From an uncultured Vampirovibrio sp. (lineage in GTDB: Bacteria > Cyanobacteriota > Vampirovibrionia > Gastranaerophilales > Gastranaerophilaceae), in assembly GCA_910577395.1 (NCBI GenBank), contig CAJTLG010000010.1:1-64000 (forward strand): a stretch of DNA of 64,000 bases. Direction: 5' to 3'. A program made the translations under genes and the position numbers. Under the pieces are notes generated by a model. It ran no database searches, was not told the DNA's origin, and was given only the letters and a program-made list of their open reading frames with translations. Positions 45,238-55,419 of this stretch are shown piece after piece (positions within the stretch are counted from its first letter, which is position 1; every line of letters starts with the position of its first letter).

Positions 45238-46078
45238 TTTTAACATAAAAGGTGTCGGGCTTATGTCCGGCATTGAATTTGAGGTTGAAATTAACCCTGT
45301 TTCTAAAAAAGGAATTTATTTCAGATACAACAACAAAACGGTTCAGGGAAAAACGGAAAATGTTATTTCGGCAGACCATTGTGTTGTGGTTGCAAATGTA
45401 AATGAAGGTGCGGATTTTAGGGTTGCCCTTATAGAACATTTTATGGCAGCATGTGCTATATGCGGGCTTGATGGGGTTGAAATGGTATTTAAACCTTTAG
45501 GATTTGATGCCCCTATGTTTGAAGTACCTATTTTAGACGGTTCATCAAAGGTTTGGGTGGAAGAATTTAACAAAGCCGGCTATACGGGAGAAGAAGATAC
45601 ATATCCTGCTCTTGAAACACCTGTTACATTCCAAAAAGGCAGAAGTGCCGTTATTTTAATGCCGCTTGATAGTAAAGAAGAAGATACAAAAATAAGCTAT
45701 GCCGTAAACTTTAACCACCCAATGTTAAATAACAGGTGGTGTGAAATGACCCAGGATAAAAATCTTGATGAAATCACAGAGGCAAGGACATTCGGGTATT
45801 TAAAGGATTTAGAAACATTCCAAAAAATGGGCTTATCAAAAGGTGTAACTATTGATAATACTGTAGGCCTCACGGATGAAGGATTTACAACCGATTTAAG
45901 AAGTGAATATGAGCCAAATAAACATAAAATTCTTGATATAATAGGTGATTTATACCTAACAGGGCTAAACCCGTTAAAGATAAAATCAAATATAATAGTG
46001 AAAGAAGCAGGCCACGCACTTCATATTGAGGCTGCAAAGATTTTAAAACAGGCATATAGCGCAAGCCTCACTGTATAA
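45218..46078 (+). CDS. lpxC: UDP-3-O-acyl-N-acetylglucosamine deacetylase
   Basis: The committed, zinc-dependent step of lipid A synthesis. Zinc and catalytic motifs EHFMAACAICGLDG, HKILDIIGDLYL and a final AGHALH are in place, and EARTFGYLKD is conserved. At 286 residues it is a normal LpxC, not fused to FabZ. It overlaps the end of lpxD. Confidence 0.95.
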   Translation: MKTLKSSFNIKGVGLMSGIEFEVEINPVSKKGIYFRYNNKTVQGKTENVISADHCVVVANVNEGADFRVALIEHFMAACAICGLDGVEMVFKPLGFDAPMFEVPILDGSSKVWVEEFNKAGYTGEEDTYPALETPVTFQKGRSAVILMPLDSKEEDTKISYAVNFNHPMLNNRWCEMTQDKNLDEITEARTFGYLKDLETFQKMGLSKGVTIDNTVGLTDEGFTTDLRSEYEPNKHKILDIIGDLYLTGLNPLKIKSNIIVKEAGHALHIEAAKILKQAYSASLTV

Positions 46079-46107
46079 AAGCAAAATAATTTGATGGAGA
46101 GATAAAA

Positions 46108-46557
46108 ATGACAGATACAGTAATCAAACCTATTTCTATGGATATAATAGAAATTATGGAAATGCTCCCGCACAGATATCCCTTTTTATTGGTGGATAGA
46201 ATTGTTGAATGTGTCCCCGGGGAATATTCTAAAGGGTATAAAAATTTAACGGCAAATGAAATGTTTTTTAACGGGCATTTCCCAGGAAACCCTATTATGC
46301 CCGGTGTTTTACAGATTGAAGCTATGGCACAAAATGCTGCCCCTATTTTATTAAAACTGGATGCCTATAAAGGCAAACTTGCATTATTTGCGGGGATTGA
46401 CAAGGCAAGATTTAAAAATATTGTACGCCCCGGGGATAGATTTGATATGGAAACAAGAATGACCAAAATCAAAGGCCCTGTTGCAAAATGCGAAGGCAGA
46501 GGTTTTGTGGACGGCAAACTTTGCGTTGAAGCGGAAATTACAATTGCCCTGAAATAA
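46108..46557 (+). CDS. fabZ: 3-hydroxyacyl-[acyl-carrier-protein] dehydratase
   Basis: A hot-dog-fold dehydratase of fatty-acid elongation, supplying acyl chains in balance with lipid A synthesis. It contains LPHRYPFLLVDRI, the catalytic His in FNGHFPGNPIMPGVLQIEAMAQ and IDKARFKNIVRPGD. A GGAGA site precedes the ATG. It lies between lpxC and lpxA, a common order. Confidence 0.96.
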   Translation: MTDTVIKPISMDIIEIMEMLPHRYPFLLVDRIVECVPGEYSKGYKNLTANEMFFNGHFPGNPIMPGVLQIEAMAQNAAPILLKLDAYKGKLALFAGIDKARFKNIVRPGDRFDMETRMTKIKGPVAKCEGRGFVDGKLCVEAEITIALK

Positions 46558-46581
46558 TAAGATAAAAGAAAGTGTGAAAAT

Positions 46582-47403
46582 ATGACAATACATAAAAGCG
46601 CGATTATAGATGAAAGCGCAAAAATTGCCCCCGATGTTGAAATCGGCCCGAATGTTGTTATAGGTAAAAATGTAACGATAGAAAGCGGGGTCAAAATAGG
46701 GGCTAATGCAAGTATTGAATACGCTGAAATTGGTGAAGGAACAAGAATATCACCTTTTGCATCAATAGGCGGAGAACCGCAGGATTTAGGATACAAAGGT
46801 GAACCCACAAAGGTTGTTGTAGGCAAAAACTGCTGGATAAGAGAATTTGCAACAATTAACAGAGCCTCAGGTGAAGGCGGTGTTACAAAAGTCGGCAATA
46901 AATGCCTGATTATGGCATATGCCCACGTTGCACATAATTGCGTTTTAGAAGATGAAGTGATTATGGCAAATGCTGCAACAATAGGCGGACATACACATGT
47001 TGGATTTGGCGCATGGCTTGGCGGTTTAAGCGTTTATCATCAAAATGTAAGGGTTGGCGAAATGGCAATTGTGTCAGGAGCCTCCGCTACACGTCAGGAT
47101 ATACTCCCCTATTCAAAATCTGAAGGCATCCCCCCGATTGTAAGAGATATAAACGCTATAGGATTAAGGCGCAGGGGAATAGATAAAGCCTCAAGAGATG
47201 CTATCCATAAGGCTATAAGAATATTAAAAAATCCTGAATTAAACACTACAATGGCCCTTGAGGAGATTGAAAAAAGTGTAGAAAAGAATGAATATGTAAA
47301 CAAACTTGTAGAATTTATTAAAACCTCAAAAAGAGGGGTTTGCATAAAATCTAACAAAGATGCTTTTATGAGTACCGGAGAAGAATCAACGGAGGAAATT
47401 TAG
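46582..47403 (+). CDS. lpxA: UDP-N-acetylglucosamine O-acyltransferase
   Basis: First acylation of lipid A synthesis. Hexapeptide repeats fill the first 190 residues; the catalytic His lies in MAYAHVAHNCVLEDEVIMAN and GGHTHVG follows. The C-terminal helical domain contains GLRRRGIDKASRDAIHKAIRIL. A 20-residue extra tail ends at TAG, immediately followed by the next ATG. Confidence 0.95.
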   Translation: MTIHKSAIIDESAKIAPDVEIGPNVVIGKNVTIESGVKIGANASIEYAEIGEGTRISPFASIGGEPQDLGYKGEPTKVVVGKNCWIREFATINRASGEGGVTKVGNKCLIMAYAHVAHNCVLEDEVIMANAATIGGHTHVGFGAWLGGLSVYHQNVRVGEMAIVSGASATRQDILPYSKSEGIPPIVRDINAIGLRRRGIDKASRDAIHKAIRILKNPELNTTMALEEIEKSVEKNEYVNKLVEFIKTSKRGVCIKSNKDAFMSTGEESTEEI

Positions 47404-48513
47404 ATGCAAAAAAACAGTATTTTTGAAAAATATGCACAAATACTTGTAGAATATTCAACAAATGTTCAAAAGGGCGATTTGGTTCTTATCAGGGCTGAAA
47501 GCACAATTTGTCAACCATTGATTAAAGAAATATACAAGCTTGTTATTCAAAAAGGTGCACATCCAATCGTAAGGTGTTCAATGGACGGGTTAGCAGAAAC
47601 TTTTATTAAATATGCAGATGATGAACAGCTAACATACATTGACCCGATTACAAAATTAGAGTACGAAAAAGTTGATAAATTAATATCTATAGGCGCACCG
47701 TTAAATGTTAAAAATATGGCAAGAGCCAATGCCCAAAAAATGGCAAAAAGATCTTCCGCTACAAGAGATTTATCAACATTAATGCTTAACCGTGCTGCTA
47801 AGGGCGATTTATCCTGGGTCATAGCAGATTTCCCGACACAGGCCCTTGCGCAGGAAGCAAAGATGTCTTTAGATGAATATTCTGATTTTATTATTAATGC
47901 TTGTTATCTTGACCTTGATAACCCGATTGCAAAATGGAAATCTATAGGAAAAGAACAGGACAGAATTGTTGATATTTTAAACGGCACCAAAAAACTGCAT
48001 ATAATTGGTGAAAAAACAGATATAACATTCAGTGTTGAAGGCAGAAAATGGATAAGCTGCTCCGGGCTTAATAATTTCCCGGACGGCGAAATATTCACAT
48101 CTCCTGTTGAAGACAGCGCAAACGGTGAAATTTATTTCGATTTTCCTGCAATATACAGAGGAAACGAATCTCATAAAATTCATCTTAAGCTTGAAAACGG
48201 CAAGGTGGTTGAAGCACATGCCGAAAAAGGCGAAGAATTTTTGCTTTCTATGCTTGATATGGATGAAGGCAGCAGATTTGTCGGCGAAATTGCAATCGGC
48301 ACAAATGACAGGGTGCAGGATGTTACGGGAAACATTTTATTTGATGAAAAAATCGGCGGCTCAATCCACATGGCACTTGGTGCAAGCTATCCTGAAACCG
48401 GCGGCAAAAATGAATCCGGCCTGCACTGGGATATAATTAAAAACATGAAGGAAAATTCCAAAATATTTGCGGATGATAAACTTGTTTATGAAAACGGCAA
48501 ATTTGTTGTATAA
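47404..48513 (+). CDS. M29-family aminopeptidase
   Basis: A metal-dependent aminopeptidase of the AmpS/PepS/aminopeptidase T family. The typical N-terminal motifs (VLIRAESTICQPLIKEIYK, AHPIVR) and C-terminal metal-site motifs (FTSPVEDSANGEIYFDFPA, NILFDEKIGGSIHMALGASYPETGG, HWDIIKNM) are present in 369 residues. It starts at the base after the lpxA stop, so it is translated with the lipid A operon, though its role there is not obvious. Confidence 0.9.
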   Translation: MQKNSIFEKYAQILVEYSTNVQKGDLVLIRAESTICQPLIKEIYKLVIQKGAHPIVRCSMDGLAETFIKYADDEQLTYIDPITKLEYEKVDKLISIGAPLNVKNMARANAQKMAKRSSATRDLSTLMLNRAAKGDLSWVIADFPTQALAQEAKMSLDEYSDFIINACYLDLDNPIAKWKSIGKEQDRIVDILNGTKKLHIIGEKTDITFSVEGRKWISCSGLNNFPDGEIFTSPVEDSANGEIYFDFPAIYRGNESHKIHLKLENGKVVEAHAEKGEEFLLSMLDMDEGSRFVGEIAIGTNDRVQDVTGNILFDEKIGGSIHMALGASYPETGGKNESGLHWDIIKNMKENSKIFADDKLVYENGKFVV

Positions 48514-48528
48514 CATATAAGGATTTTC

Positions 48529-49485
48529 TTGCAACAAATGTATAACAAAGAACAATATAAAGGGATTTTAGAATATTTTAAGGATGATTTAGAGCTTACC
48601 TTAAGAGAAATAAAATCTCTTTTGTTTAGCAATGAAAATGCTTTGAATGAAGAACTTGATGAATTTTTATCATCAAAATCAAAACGCCTGCGGCCACTTT
48701 TAGTATTTATGGTATACAATGCAATATGCAAACCCGATAAAAATATGCCCCCAAATAAAAATATTATTAAACTTGCCGCGGCACTTGAACTGCTGCACAG
48801 TGCCACACTGTTACATGATGATATCATTGATGAAGCGGACACACGGCGCACAAGAGAAACTTTAAATAATAAATACGGTGCTAAAATTGCAACGCTTGGG
48901 GGGGATTATTTATTATCGCTTAGCTTAAAATTATTATCAGAAATCAATTCACCCGAAATTTTCAAATATTTTTCAGAAAACACACTTAATATATGCAAGG
49001 GAGAGATTAATCAATTTTTTAACAAAAACAACACTGTGACAATTGAAGAATATATTGAAAAATCTAAAAATAAAACAAGTTCTCTTTTTATTGCAGGGGT
49101 AAAATCCGCCCTGTATTTAATTAATAAAGAAATTAAGCCTGTTTTAAAAAGCACTAAAGAGGCATTTTTAGGATATACTTTAAATTTTTCCCTGGGGTTT
49201 CAGATTTTTGATGATATAGAAAACTTTTTAAATAAAAATATTGAAAAATCAGGCTCTGATATAGAAAATGGAATATACACATTACCATATCTTTATTTAT
49301 TACAACAAAATCAAATTTATGATATCATAGAACCAACCAACCAAATGCGCCAAGAGGCAGAAAAATTCTCTATAGAATATCTGAATAATATATTGGACAA
49401 TGCCGCAAAAAGCTTGGATAGCGCAGAAAATATTGATAGCAAACTGCTCATAAAACTTACCGGGATTTTTAAAATACAAGAATGA
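48529..49485 (+). CDS. Long-chain polyprenyl diphosphate synthase-like protein
   Basis: The first aspartate-rich motif LLHDDIIDEADTRR and GGDYLLSLSLKLL match trans-prenyltransferases making quinone or lipid-carrier chains. The second motif reads FDDIENFL instead of DDxxD, and the lysine expected before TLP is replaced (GIYTLP), so activity may be altered. TTG at 48529 has AAGGA six bases upstream; ATG at 48538 is the alternative. It overlaps lepB by 4 bp. Confidence 0.82.
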   Translation: MQQMYNKEQYKGILEYFKDDLELTLREIKSLLFSNENALNEELDEFLSSKSKRLRPLLVFMVYNAICKPDKNMPPNKNIIKLAAALELLHSATLLHDDIIDEADTRRTRETLNNKYGAKIATLGGDYLLSLSLKLLSEINSPEIFKYFSENTLNICKGEINQFFNKNNTVTIEEYIEKSKNKTSSLFIAGVKSALYLINKEIKPVLKSTKEAFLGYTLNFSLGFQIFDDIENFLNKNIEKSGSDIENGIYTLPYLYLLQQNQIYDIIEPTNQMRQEAEKFSIEYLNNILDNAAKSLDSAENIDSKLLIKLTGIFKIQE

Positions 49486-50108
49486 AAGAAATTACAATTA
49501 AAAAGATTTTATCATTTTTAAAAGAAACACTTGATACAATATTATTTGTATTAATTGCGGTTATTGTAATCCGGTTTTTTATAGGTGAACTCAGGTGGAT
49601 ACCGTCAGGCTCTATGCACCCGACTCTTGTTGAAGGGGACAGGCTTTTTGTTGAAAAACTTACAAAACCTGTGAGGGAATTTCAAAGAGGTGACATAATT
49701 GTTTTTTATCCGCCTGAAGAATTTTTGAAAAAAGATTTTCTATCAGTGCTTTCAAGGCTTACCGGAATATACTGCAAAGATATTGCATTTATTAAAAGAA
49801 TTGTCGGCATGCCCGGTGATAAGCTTGAAATAAAATCCGAAAATGACGGACACTTTGTATATATAAACGATAAAAGACTTGATGAGCCATACATTTTATC
49901 AAAAACAGACTGGACACAATGCAGAGATGATATGTATTGCGGGCCCTTTACGGTTCCTGATAATAATTATTTTATGATGGGTGACAACAGGGGAAATAGT
50001 CAGGACAGCAGATATTGGGGGTTTTTACCGCAAAACAGGGTTGTAGGACGAGCCGTTTTTGTATTTTGGCCTCTCAACAGAATAAAAAAACTTACACAGC
50101 AAGGATAA
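49482..50108 (+). CDS. lepB: Signal peptidase I
   Basis: Cleaves Sec signal peptides at the membrane. One N-terminal transmembrane helix (about 14-34), the catalytic serine in PSGSMHPTL, the lysine in FIKRIVGMPGD, and the box MGDNRGNSQDSRYWG are all present. ATG overlaps the stop of the preceding gene. Confidence 0.95.
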   Translation: MKEITIKKILSFLKETLDTILFVLIAVIVIRFFIGELRWIPSGSMHPTLVEGDRLFVEKLTKPVREFQRGDIIVFYPPEEFLKKDFLSVLSRLTGIYCKDIAFIKRIVGMPGDKLEIKSENDGHFVYINDKRLDEPYILSKTDWTQCRDDMYCGPFTVPDNNYFMMGDNRGNSQDSRYWGFLPQNRVVGRAVFVFWPLNRIKKLTQQG

Positions 50109-50127
50109 ACGACAGGTGTAACAAAAT

Positions 50128-50159
50128 TTGACATACCAGTGCCTTTTGTTGTCTAATAG
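50128..50159 (+). promoter_or_regulatory. Promoter of smc-scpA-scpB
   Basis: TTGACA at 50128-50133 is followed by TCTAAT at 50152-50157 (18-base spacer). TGTTGTCTAATA is shared with the rpsO promoter. A leader of about 35-40 bases precedes smc. Confidence 0.6.
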
Positions 50160-50198
50160 TAGTAGACTTGAGGCTTTTATTATCCTGGATATATTTTA

Positions 50199-53100
50199 AT
50201 GTATATAAAACGATTAGAAATCGATAATTTTAAATCCTTTGCAAATAAGGTTGATATTCCTTTTCTGCCTGGTTTTACAGCTATTGCCGGAATAAACGGT
50301 TCAGGGAAAAGCAATATTATAGACAGTATGCTTTTTGCATTAGGGCTTTCTTCAGCAAGAGCCTTAAGGTCCGAAAAGGGCGTTGCGGATTTAATTACAA
50401 CCCATAACAACAGGAATGAAGCACAGGTTAAAGTTGTTTTTGATTTAGACGATGAAATCGGAACAGAGTTGTCATTTGCAAGAAAGGTTAAAAAAAATTC
50501 ATCCGGATACGTAAGCACGTATTATCTTAATGATAAACCTATAACACTTACTCAAATGCACTCAGAGCTTGAAAAATATTCAATTACCCCTAACAGTTAC
50601 AATGTTATTATGCAAGGGGACGTTGTAAGCCTTGTAAACTGCTCATCTTTAGAAAAAAGAAAGTTTATTGATGAAGTTGCCGGCACTGCCGATTTTGACA
50701 GAAAAATTGAAACCGCAACGGGGGAACTGCAAGCAGTTGAAGAAAGGGTGAAAGAATCTAATCTTATATTATCGGGAATTGCATCAAGACTTGAAGAATT
50801 AAAGGAAGAAAGAGAAGTTGCCCTTAAGTATCAGGAATTAAGGAATGAAAAAGACGGTTTAGAGAGCCAAATTACAACTGTTAAGTATTTTGATTTTAAA
50901 AAGATACTTGATATGGTGCATGAAAATATCCTAAAAGCCACTAAGGATAAGAAAAAGCAGGAAATTGAAATAGAAAATAAGCAGGCTGAAATAGATAAAA
51001 AGAAAGAAGAATATGATGAAATATGCGCTAAAGTAAAAGCGCAGGGTGAAGATAAACAGCTTGAAGTCAAAAAACTTGTTGAAGAAAAGAAAAGCGAAAT
51101 CCAAAGAAGGAAAGACTCTATTCTGCATACTGATAAGGTTATAAATTCTAACAATAAAACTATTTATGCCGCACAAAATGCTATTGAAGAATTTAACCTT
51201 AAAAAGACGCAAACAACTTCTGTTATTGAAGAAAAAGAAAAACAAAAGCTTGAATTACAGGGCAATCTTGAAACTAAAAAGGAAGAACTTTCAAAAATTT
51301 TATCAGAAGTTACAGGGTTAAACAAAACAGCAAATACATACATAGAAAAAAGAAACGCTCTAAGAAAAGAGCTTGATAATTTAAAAGATGATGAAAACTC
51401 TTTAATTAAAGAAAAACTTCCCAACGAATCAAAATTAGAAACTCTAAACAGGGAATTAAACGACACAAACAAAGCAATTGAGGAACTTGAAAAAAGGGGT
51501 AAAACTTTTGACGATGATAAGGATAAACTATCCAGTCAGGTGGAAATTTTAACAAAAGAACTGGATGAACTTAAAACTCTTCAAAAAATTGTCTTTGATG
51601 ATATCGATAAAACAAAAACACAAATTCAGGACGATATATATTCTATCCAACTTGCAAATAAAAAGATTGCACAGCTTGAGGCCAACAGGCAGGCGTTTAA
51701 AACATTCGGGCTCGGTGCCGGGGTTGAAACAGTTATGCAATCAGGCCTTGCAGGGGTACACGCCCCGTTAAGCCAACTCGCCGATGTAGAGAGTGAATAC
51801 ACGGATGCCATAAATGAGGCGCTTGGCGCAAGGAGCAGGTTTGTAATAGTTGAAGATGAAAATGTTGCAAGCAGGGCAATTGAAATTTTAAAATCCCAAG
51901 GCAGGGACAGGGCAACATTTTTACCGTTAAGCAAATTGAAACCCGCACCAAACAATCTGCCGCTTCCAAAAATACAGGGTGTGGTTGATTATGCTATAAA
52001 CCTTATTGATTTTGATGATAAATATCTTAAAGCTTTCTTTTTTGCACTGGGTGAAACTTTAGTTGTTGAAGATATGCAGACAGCTAAAAAATTAATGGGC
52101 AAATACAGAATTGTAACACTTGACGGTGAAATATTTGAAAAATCAGGGGCTATTACAGGCGGTGCCAAAAGAAAAAATATGCCAGCTTTTGGCAAAGCGG
52201 ATGACAGAGAATTGAATAACTATAAGGAACGTCTTGCCGAACTGGAGGCAGGATACAAACAAAAAGAAGATAAGCGCGTAACTTTAGAAAAGAAATTTGA
52301 AGAAATCCGTGCTAATTATTCTAATGCACTAAATTCTCTGCAGGCTGCAAAATATGAATACGGACAGCTCATTAAAAGTCATGAACAGTTTGAACAGATA
52401 ATAGAAGAAAAACTTAAAAGAATTAATGAAATTACCCCTGAAATCAAAAAAACAGAGATGATTTTAGATAAATTTGAACAAAAACATGTTGAAATCTTGG
52501 ATAAAATTACAAATATTCAAGCAGAGGTTGAAGAGGTTGAAAAATTTATAGATGAAGGTGAATTGAAAAAACTTCAGGAAATGACTCAAGGGGTTGAAAA
52601 TGAGATAAAAGAAATTGAAAAGAAGATTTTAAATACTGAAAATGAGATTTTAAAAGATAATCAAACAATCTTATTTAACGACAAAATGATTGAACAAAAG
52701 GAGCTTGATATAAAGAAATTAACCTCTGATAATGTCGGCCTGAATGAAGATAAACAAAGGTTTGAAATAGATATAGCCGAAATTTCAAAGGTGCTTGAAG
52801 AACTTGAAAAACAGGTTGTGGAATTAGGTAAAAACCTTGTAGAACTTCAAAATTTGAGACAAAAAATCCAGGATGAAATGCTGAGCGCTCAAAATGAAAG
52901 AAATATTCTTGAAAATGATATTGAAAGAATAGCAGAATCGATTGAAAGCTTTAAGGCAAGGCGAAACGAAGTCGAGCCGCAGCTAAATGAAGTAATTGAA
53001 GAGTTAAAAAACAAAGGCATCAAAACAGACGAACTTGTGCCAACCGAAATTTCAACGGATGAAATTATGGCAAAAATTCAAAAACTTCAAAAGAAAATGG

Positions 53101-53702
53101 ATGAACTCGGGCTTGTTAATATGAGAGCAATAGAAGATTATAGCATCGTATTAAATAAGCAAAACGAACTTAATACCAAGATTGAAACCCTTGAAAACGA
53201 GAAAAACGAAATTCAGAGCAGGATGACAGGGTATGAAAACCTGAAAAAAGAAACTTTCCTGAATACATTCAATTCCGTAAATGAACATTTTAAGACAATA
53301 TTTACGGAACTTACGGACGGCAGCGGCGAATTAATTCTTGAAAACCATGAGAATCCGTTCCTTGGCGGGTTAACTGTTGAAGGAAACCAAAAAAACAAAA
53401 ATAAACAAAAGCTTGCAGGGATGAGCGGCGGGGAAAAAACCCTTATGGCATTATCCCTCGTATTTGCGGTGCAAAGACATATGCCGGCGCCGTTTTACGC
53501 CTTAGATGAGGTGGATGCAGCGCTTGACGGGTTTAACGTGGAACGTATCGCAAAAATGATTAATACACAGGCTGAACACACCCAGTTTGTGGTTATAAGC
53601 CAAAGGTCGCAGATGATAGAATCAGCAGACAGGATGATTGGTGTAACCCAAAATAAAGGTAGGACAATGGTTTCAGGCATCACAAACAAGCAAACCGCCT
53701 AA
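50199..53702 (+). CDS. smc: Chromosome segregation protein SMC
   Basis: The condensin ATPase, 1167 residues. It has the N-terminal P-loop GINGSGKSNIIDSML, two long coiled coils, a hinge around 510-650, the signature LAGMSGGEKTL near 1073 and Walker B YALDEVDAALDG. It heads the smc-scpA-scpB operon. Confidence 0.97.
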   Translation: MYIKRLEIDNFKSFANKVDIPFLPGFTAIAGINGSGKSNIIDSMLFALGLSSARALRSEKGVADLITTHNNRNEAQVKVVFDLDDEIGTELSFARKVKKNSSGYVSTYYLNDKPITLTQMHSELEKYSITPNSYNVIMQGDVVSLVNCSSLEKRKFIDEVAGTADFDRKIETATGELQAVEERVKESNLILSGIASRLEELKEEREVALKYQELRNEKDGLESQITTVKYFDFKKILDMVHENILKATKDKKKQEIEIENKQAEIDKKKEEYDEICAKVKAQGEDKQLEVKKLVEEKKSEIQRRKDSILHTDKVINSNNKTIYAAQNAIEEFNLKKTQTTSVIEEKEKQKLELQGNLETKKEELSKILSEVTGLNKTANTYIEKRNALRKELDNLKDDENSLIKEKLPNESKLETLNRELNDTNKAIEELEKRGKTFDDDKDKLSSQVEILTKELDELKTLQKIVFDDIDKTKTQIQDDIYSIQLANKKIAQLEANRQAFKTFGLGAGVETVMQSGLAGVHAPLSQLADVESEYTDAINEALGARSRFVIVEDENVASRAIEILKSQGRDRATFLPLSKLKPAPNNLPLPKIQGVVDYAINLIDFDDKYLKAFFFALGETLVVEDMQTAKKLMGKYRIVTLDGEIFEKSGAITGGAKRKNMPAFGKADDRELNNYKERLAELEAGYKQKEDKRVTLEKKFEEIRANYSNALNSLQAAKYEYGQLIKSHEQFEQIIEEKLKRINEITPEIKKTEMILDKFEQKHVEILDKITNIQAEVEEVEKFIDEGELKKLQEMTQGVENEIKEIEKKILNTENEILKDNQTILFNDKMIEQKELDIKKLTSDNVGLNEDKQRFEIDIAEISKVLEELEKQVVELGKNLVELQNLRQKIQDEMLSAQNERNILENDIERIAESIESFKARRNEVEPQLNEVIEELKNKGIKTDELVPTEISTDEIMAKIQKLQKKMDELGLVNMRAIEDYSIVLNKQNELNTKIETLENEKNEIQSRMTGYENLKKETFLNTFNSVNEHFKTIFTELTDGSGELILENHENPFLGGLTVEGNQKNKNKQKLAGMSGGEKTLMALSLVFAVQRHMPAPFYALDEVDAALDGFNVERIAKMINTQAEHTQFVVISQRSQMIESADRMIGVTQNKGRTMVSGITNKQTA

Positions 53703-53718
53703 ATAAAAGAGGAAAAAG

Positions 53719-54618
53719 ATGAATAATTCTGTAAAATTTTATAACAACAATAAAGAGGATATTTTAAAGGCAGCAGGCATATATTCTGAATCCGGCCGCG
53801 GGTCAAATTATGAATACGAAATGGTTTCTGCCGTTTCAAACACTGCAAACAGCCCTGTTAATGCCATTGAAATTATCGTGGATATGGCAAAAACAGGAAA
53901 AATAGACCCATGGAATATTGATATTGTAAAAGTTTATGATGAATATATGAAAAAACTGCAGGAATTAAACGAAAACAACAACCTGAAATTTGTAGGAAGG
54001 GCTTTTGTATTTGCCTCAATCCTGCTTAATTTAAAATCAAAAGTATTGTCAGGAATAAGCCTTGCGGATTTTGAACCGGAGGCTGAATTTGATGACGGGT
54101 TTGATGATTTTGGAGCCGATTTTGAACCCGAACAGCTTCAGCTGCCTTCCTCAAATGTTATATCTTTTGATGAAGTACTTCAAAGAAGGACAAGTACAAA
54201 ATTAAACAGAAACAGGGGTGTTACTTTAAACGATTTAATCAGACATCTTGAATTTTATGAAGAACTTGAAAAGAAAAGGGCATTAAAGAATACTCTTGAA
54301 AGGCAAAAAAGACGCCTTGAAAGAAACTATGCAAAACTTTCTACAACAGATATCATTGATATGACCCAAGATGAATATATTGAGGATTTAGTAAATAAAA
54401 TGGAGCAAAACCTCAATAAAATTTTAGAAAGAGAAGAAAAAATTGAAATTACCGAACTTGGCGTTATAGGTTTTAGCCGTACGGCCGCATATATTGCAAT
54501 ATTATACCTTGCATCATACGGCAAGTTTGAAATTGAACAAAATGAATTTTACGGAAACTTGTATGTAAAATTACCCGAAAATAAACCCTTAGAAGAAGGA
54601 TTAAAAAATGCCGGCTGA
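53719..54618 (+). CDS. scpA: Segregation and condensation protein A
   Basis: The kleisin that bridges SMC heads. It includes IDMAKTGKIDPWNIDIVKVYDEYM, RAFVFASILLNLKSKVLSG and a winged-helix C-terminus (GVIGFSRTAAYIAILYLA). An acidic linker occupies about residues 118-140. An AGAGGAAAAAG site precedes the ATG. The end overlaps scpB by 11 bp. Confidence 0.94.
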   Translation: MNNSVKFYNNNKEDILKAAGIYSESGRGSNYEYEMVSAVSNTANSPVNAIEIIVDMAKTGKIDPWNIDIVKVYDEYMKKLQELNENNNLKFVGRAFVFASILLNLKSKVLSGISLADFEPEAEFDDGFDDFGADFEPEQLQLPSSNVISFDEVLQRRTSTKLNRNRGVTLNDLIRHLEFYEELEKKRALKNTLERQKRRLERNYAKLSTTDIIDMTQDEYIEDLVNKMEQNLNKILEREEKIEITELGVIGFSRTAAYIAILYLASYGKFEIEQNEFYGNLYVKLPENKPLEEGLKNAG

Positions 54619-55138
54619 AGAAAACAATGAAAAAAACAATCTAAAGGCCAAAGTTGAAGCCGTGTTATTTGTAACAGCAAAGGCTATGAAACCGCTTGAA
54701 ATATCAGAACTGCTAAAGGTAGACGAAGGGGAGGTGGAAAATGCCCTTCTTGATTTGATGTTTGATTATTCAAGCAGAGATGGGGCACTTGAAATTGACG
54801 ATGAGGACGGGTATATCATTCAGGTTCGGAGCGAACATCTTGATATTGTTGAAAAACTTTGCCCGGTGGATTTAAAACCCGCCGTATTAAAAACTTTAAC
54901 TGTAATTGCCCTTAAGGAACCCATAAGACAAGCTTATTTAAAAGAACTAAGGTCAAATGCATATGAACATGTGACAGAATTGCTTGAAAAAGGACTAATA
55001 TCAAGAACAAAAGACAAAAACGGCCGTTCTTATAACCTTAAAACAACACCAAAGTTTGCGGAATATTTTAAGCTTAAAGGGGATGCAAAAACCCTTGCAA
55101 AGCTTTTAGATACTACAAAAGAACTTAAAGATTTCTAA
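54608..55138 (+). CDS. scpB: Segregation and condensation protein B
   Basis: Dimeric winged-helix partner of ScpA. KAKVEAVLFVTAKAMKPLEISELL, the RQAYLKELRSN segment and LLEKGLISRTKDKNGRSYNLKTT match the family. The 176-residue length is typical. It is translationally coupled to scpA. Confidence 0.94.
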   Translation: MPAEENNEKNNLKAKVEAVLFVTAKAMKPLEISELLKVDEGEVENALLDLMFDYSSRDGALEIDDEDGYIIQVRSEHLDIVEKLCPVDLKPAVLKTLTVIALKEPIRQAYLKELRSNAYEHVTELLEKGLISRTKDKNGRSYNLKTTPKFAEYFKLKGDAKTLAKLLDTTKELKDF

Positions 55139-55216
55139 ACTTGCTTTTTTAAGAATGTTTTTAGTATAATTCAATAAAGACATATGTTTTACTAATTAAA
55201 GTTAAGGAGTTATTCA

Positions 55217-55396
55217 ATGAAAGTTAAAATTGAAGAAGGATGCATAGCATGCGGTGCTTGTGAATCTTTTTGCAGTGACGTATTTAAAGTAGAAGATGTT
55301 GCTACAGTAGTTGAAGCAAACATTGCAGGTAACGAAGATTGCATTAAAGAAGCGGCAGATGCTTGCCCGGTTTCTGTAATCCAAGTTGAAGAATAA
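55217..55396 (+). CDS. Small 4Fe-4S ferredoxin
   Basis: A 59-residue electron carrier. The cluster ligands are C9, C12, C15 or C19 (GCIACGACESFC) and a distal DACPV cysteine, as in single-cluster Thermotoga-type ferredoxins. AAGGAG lies seven bases upstream of the ATG. The TAA is followed closely by a terminator. The electron partner is unknown; rubrerythrin at 61 kb is one candidate user. Confidence 0.92.
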   Translation: MKVKIEEGCIACGACESFCSDVFKVEDVATVVEANIAGNEDCIKEAADACPVSVIQVEE

Positions 55397-55419
55397 ATAA
55401 ACAAAAATAAACTTTAGTT

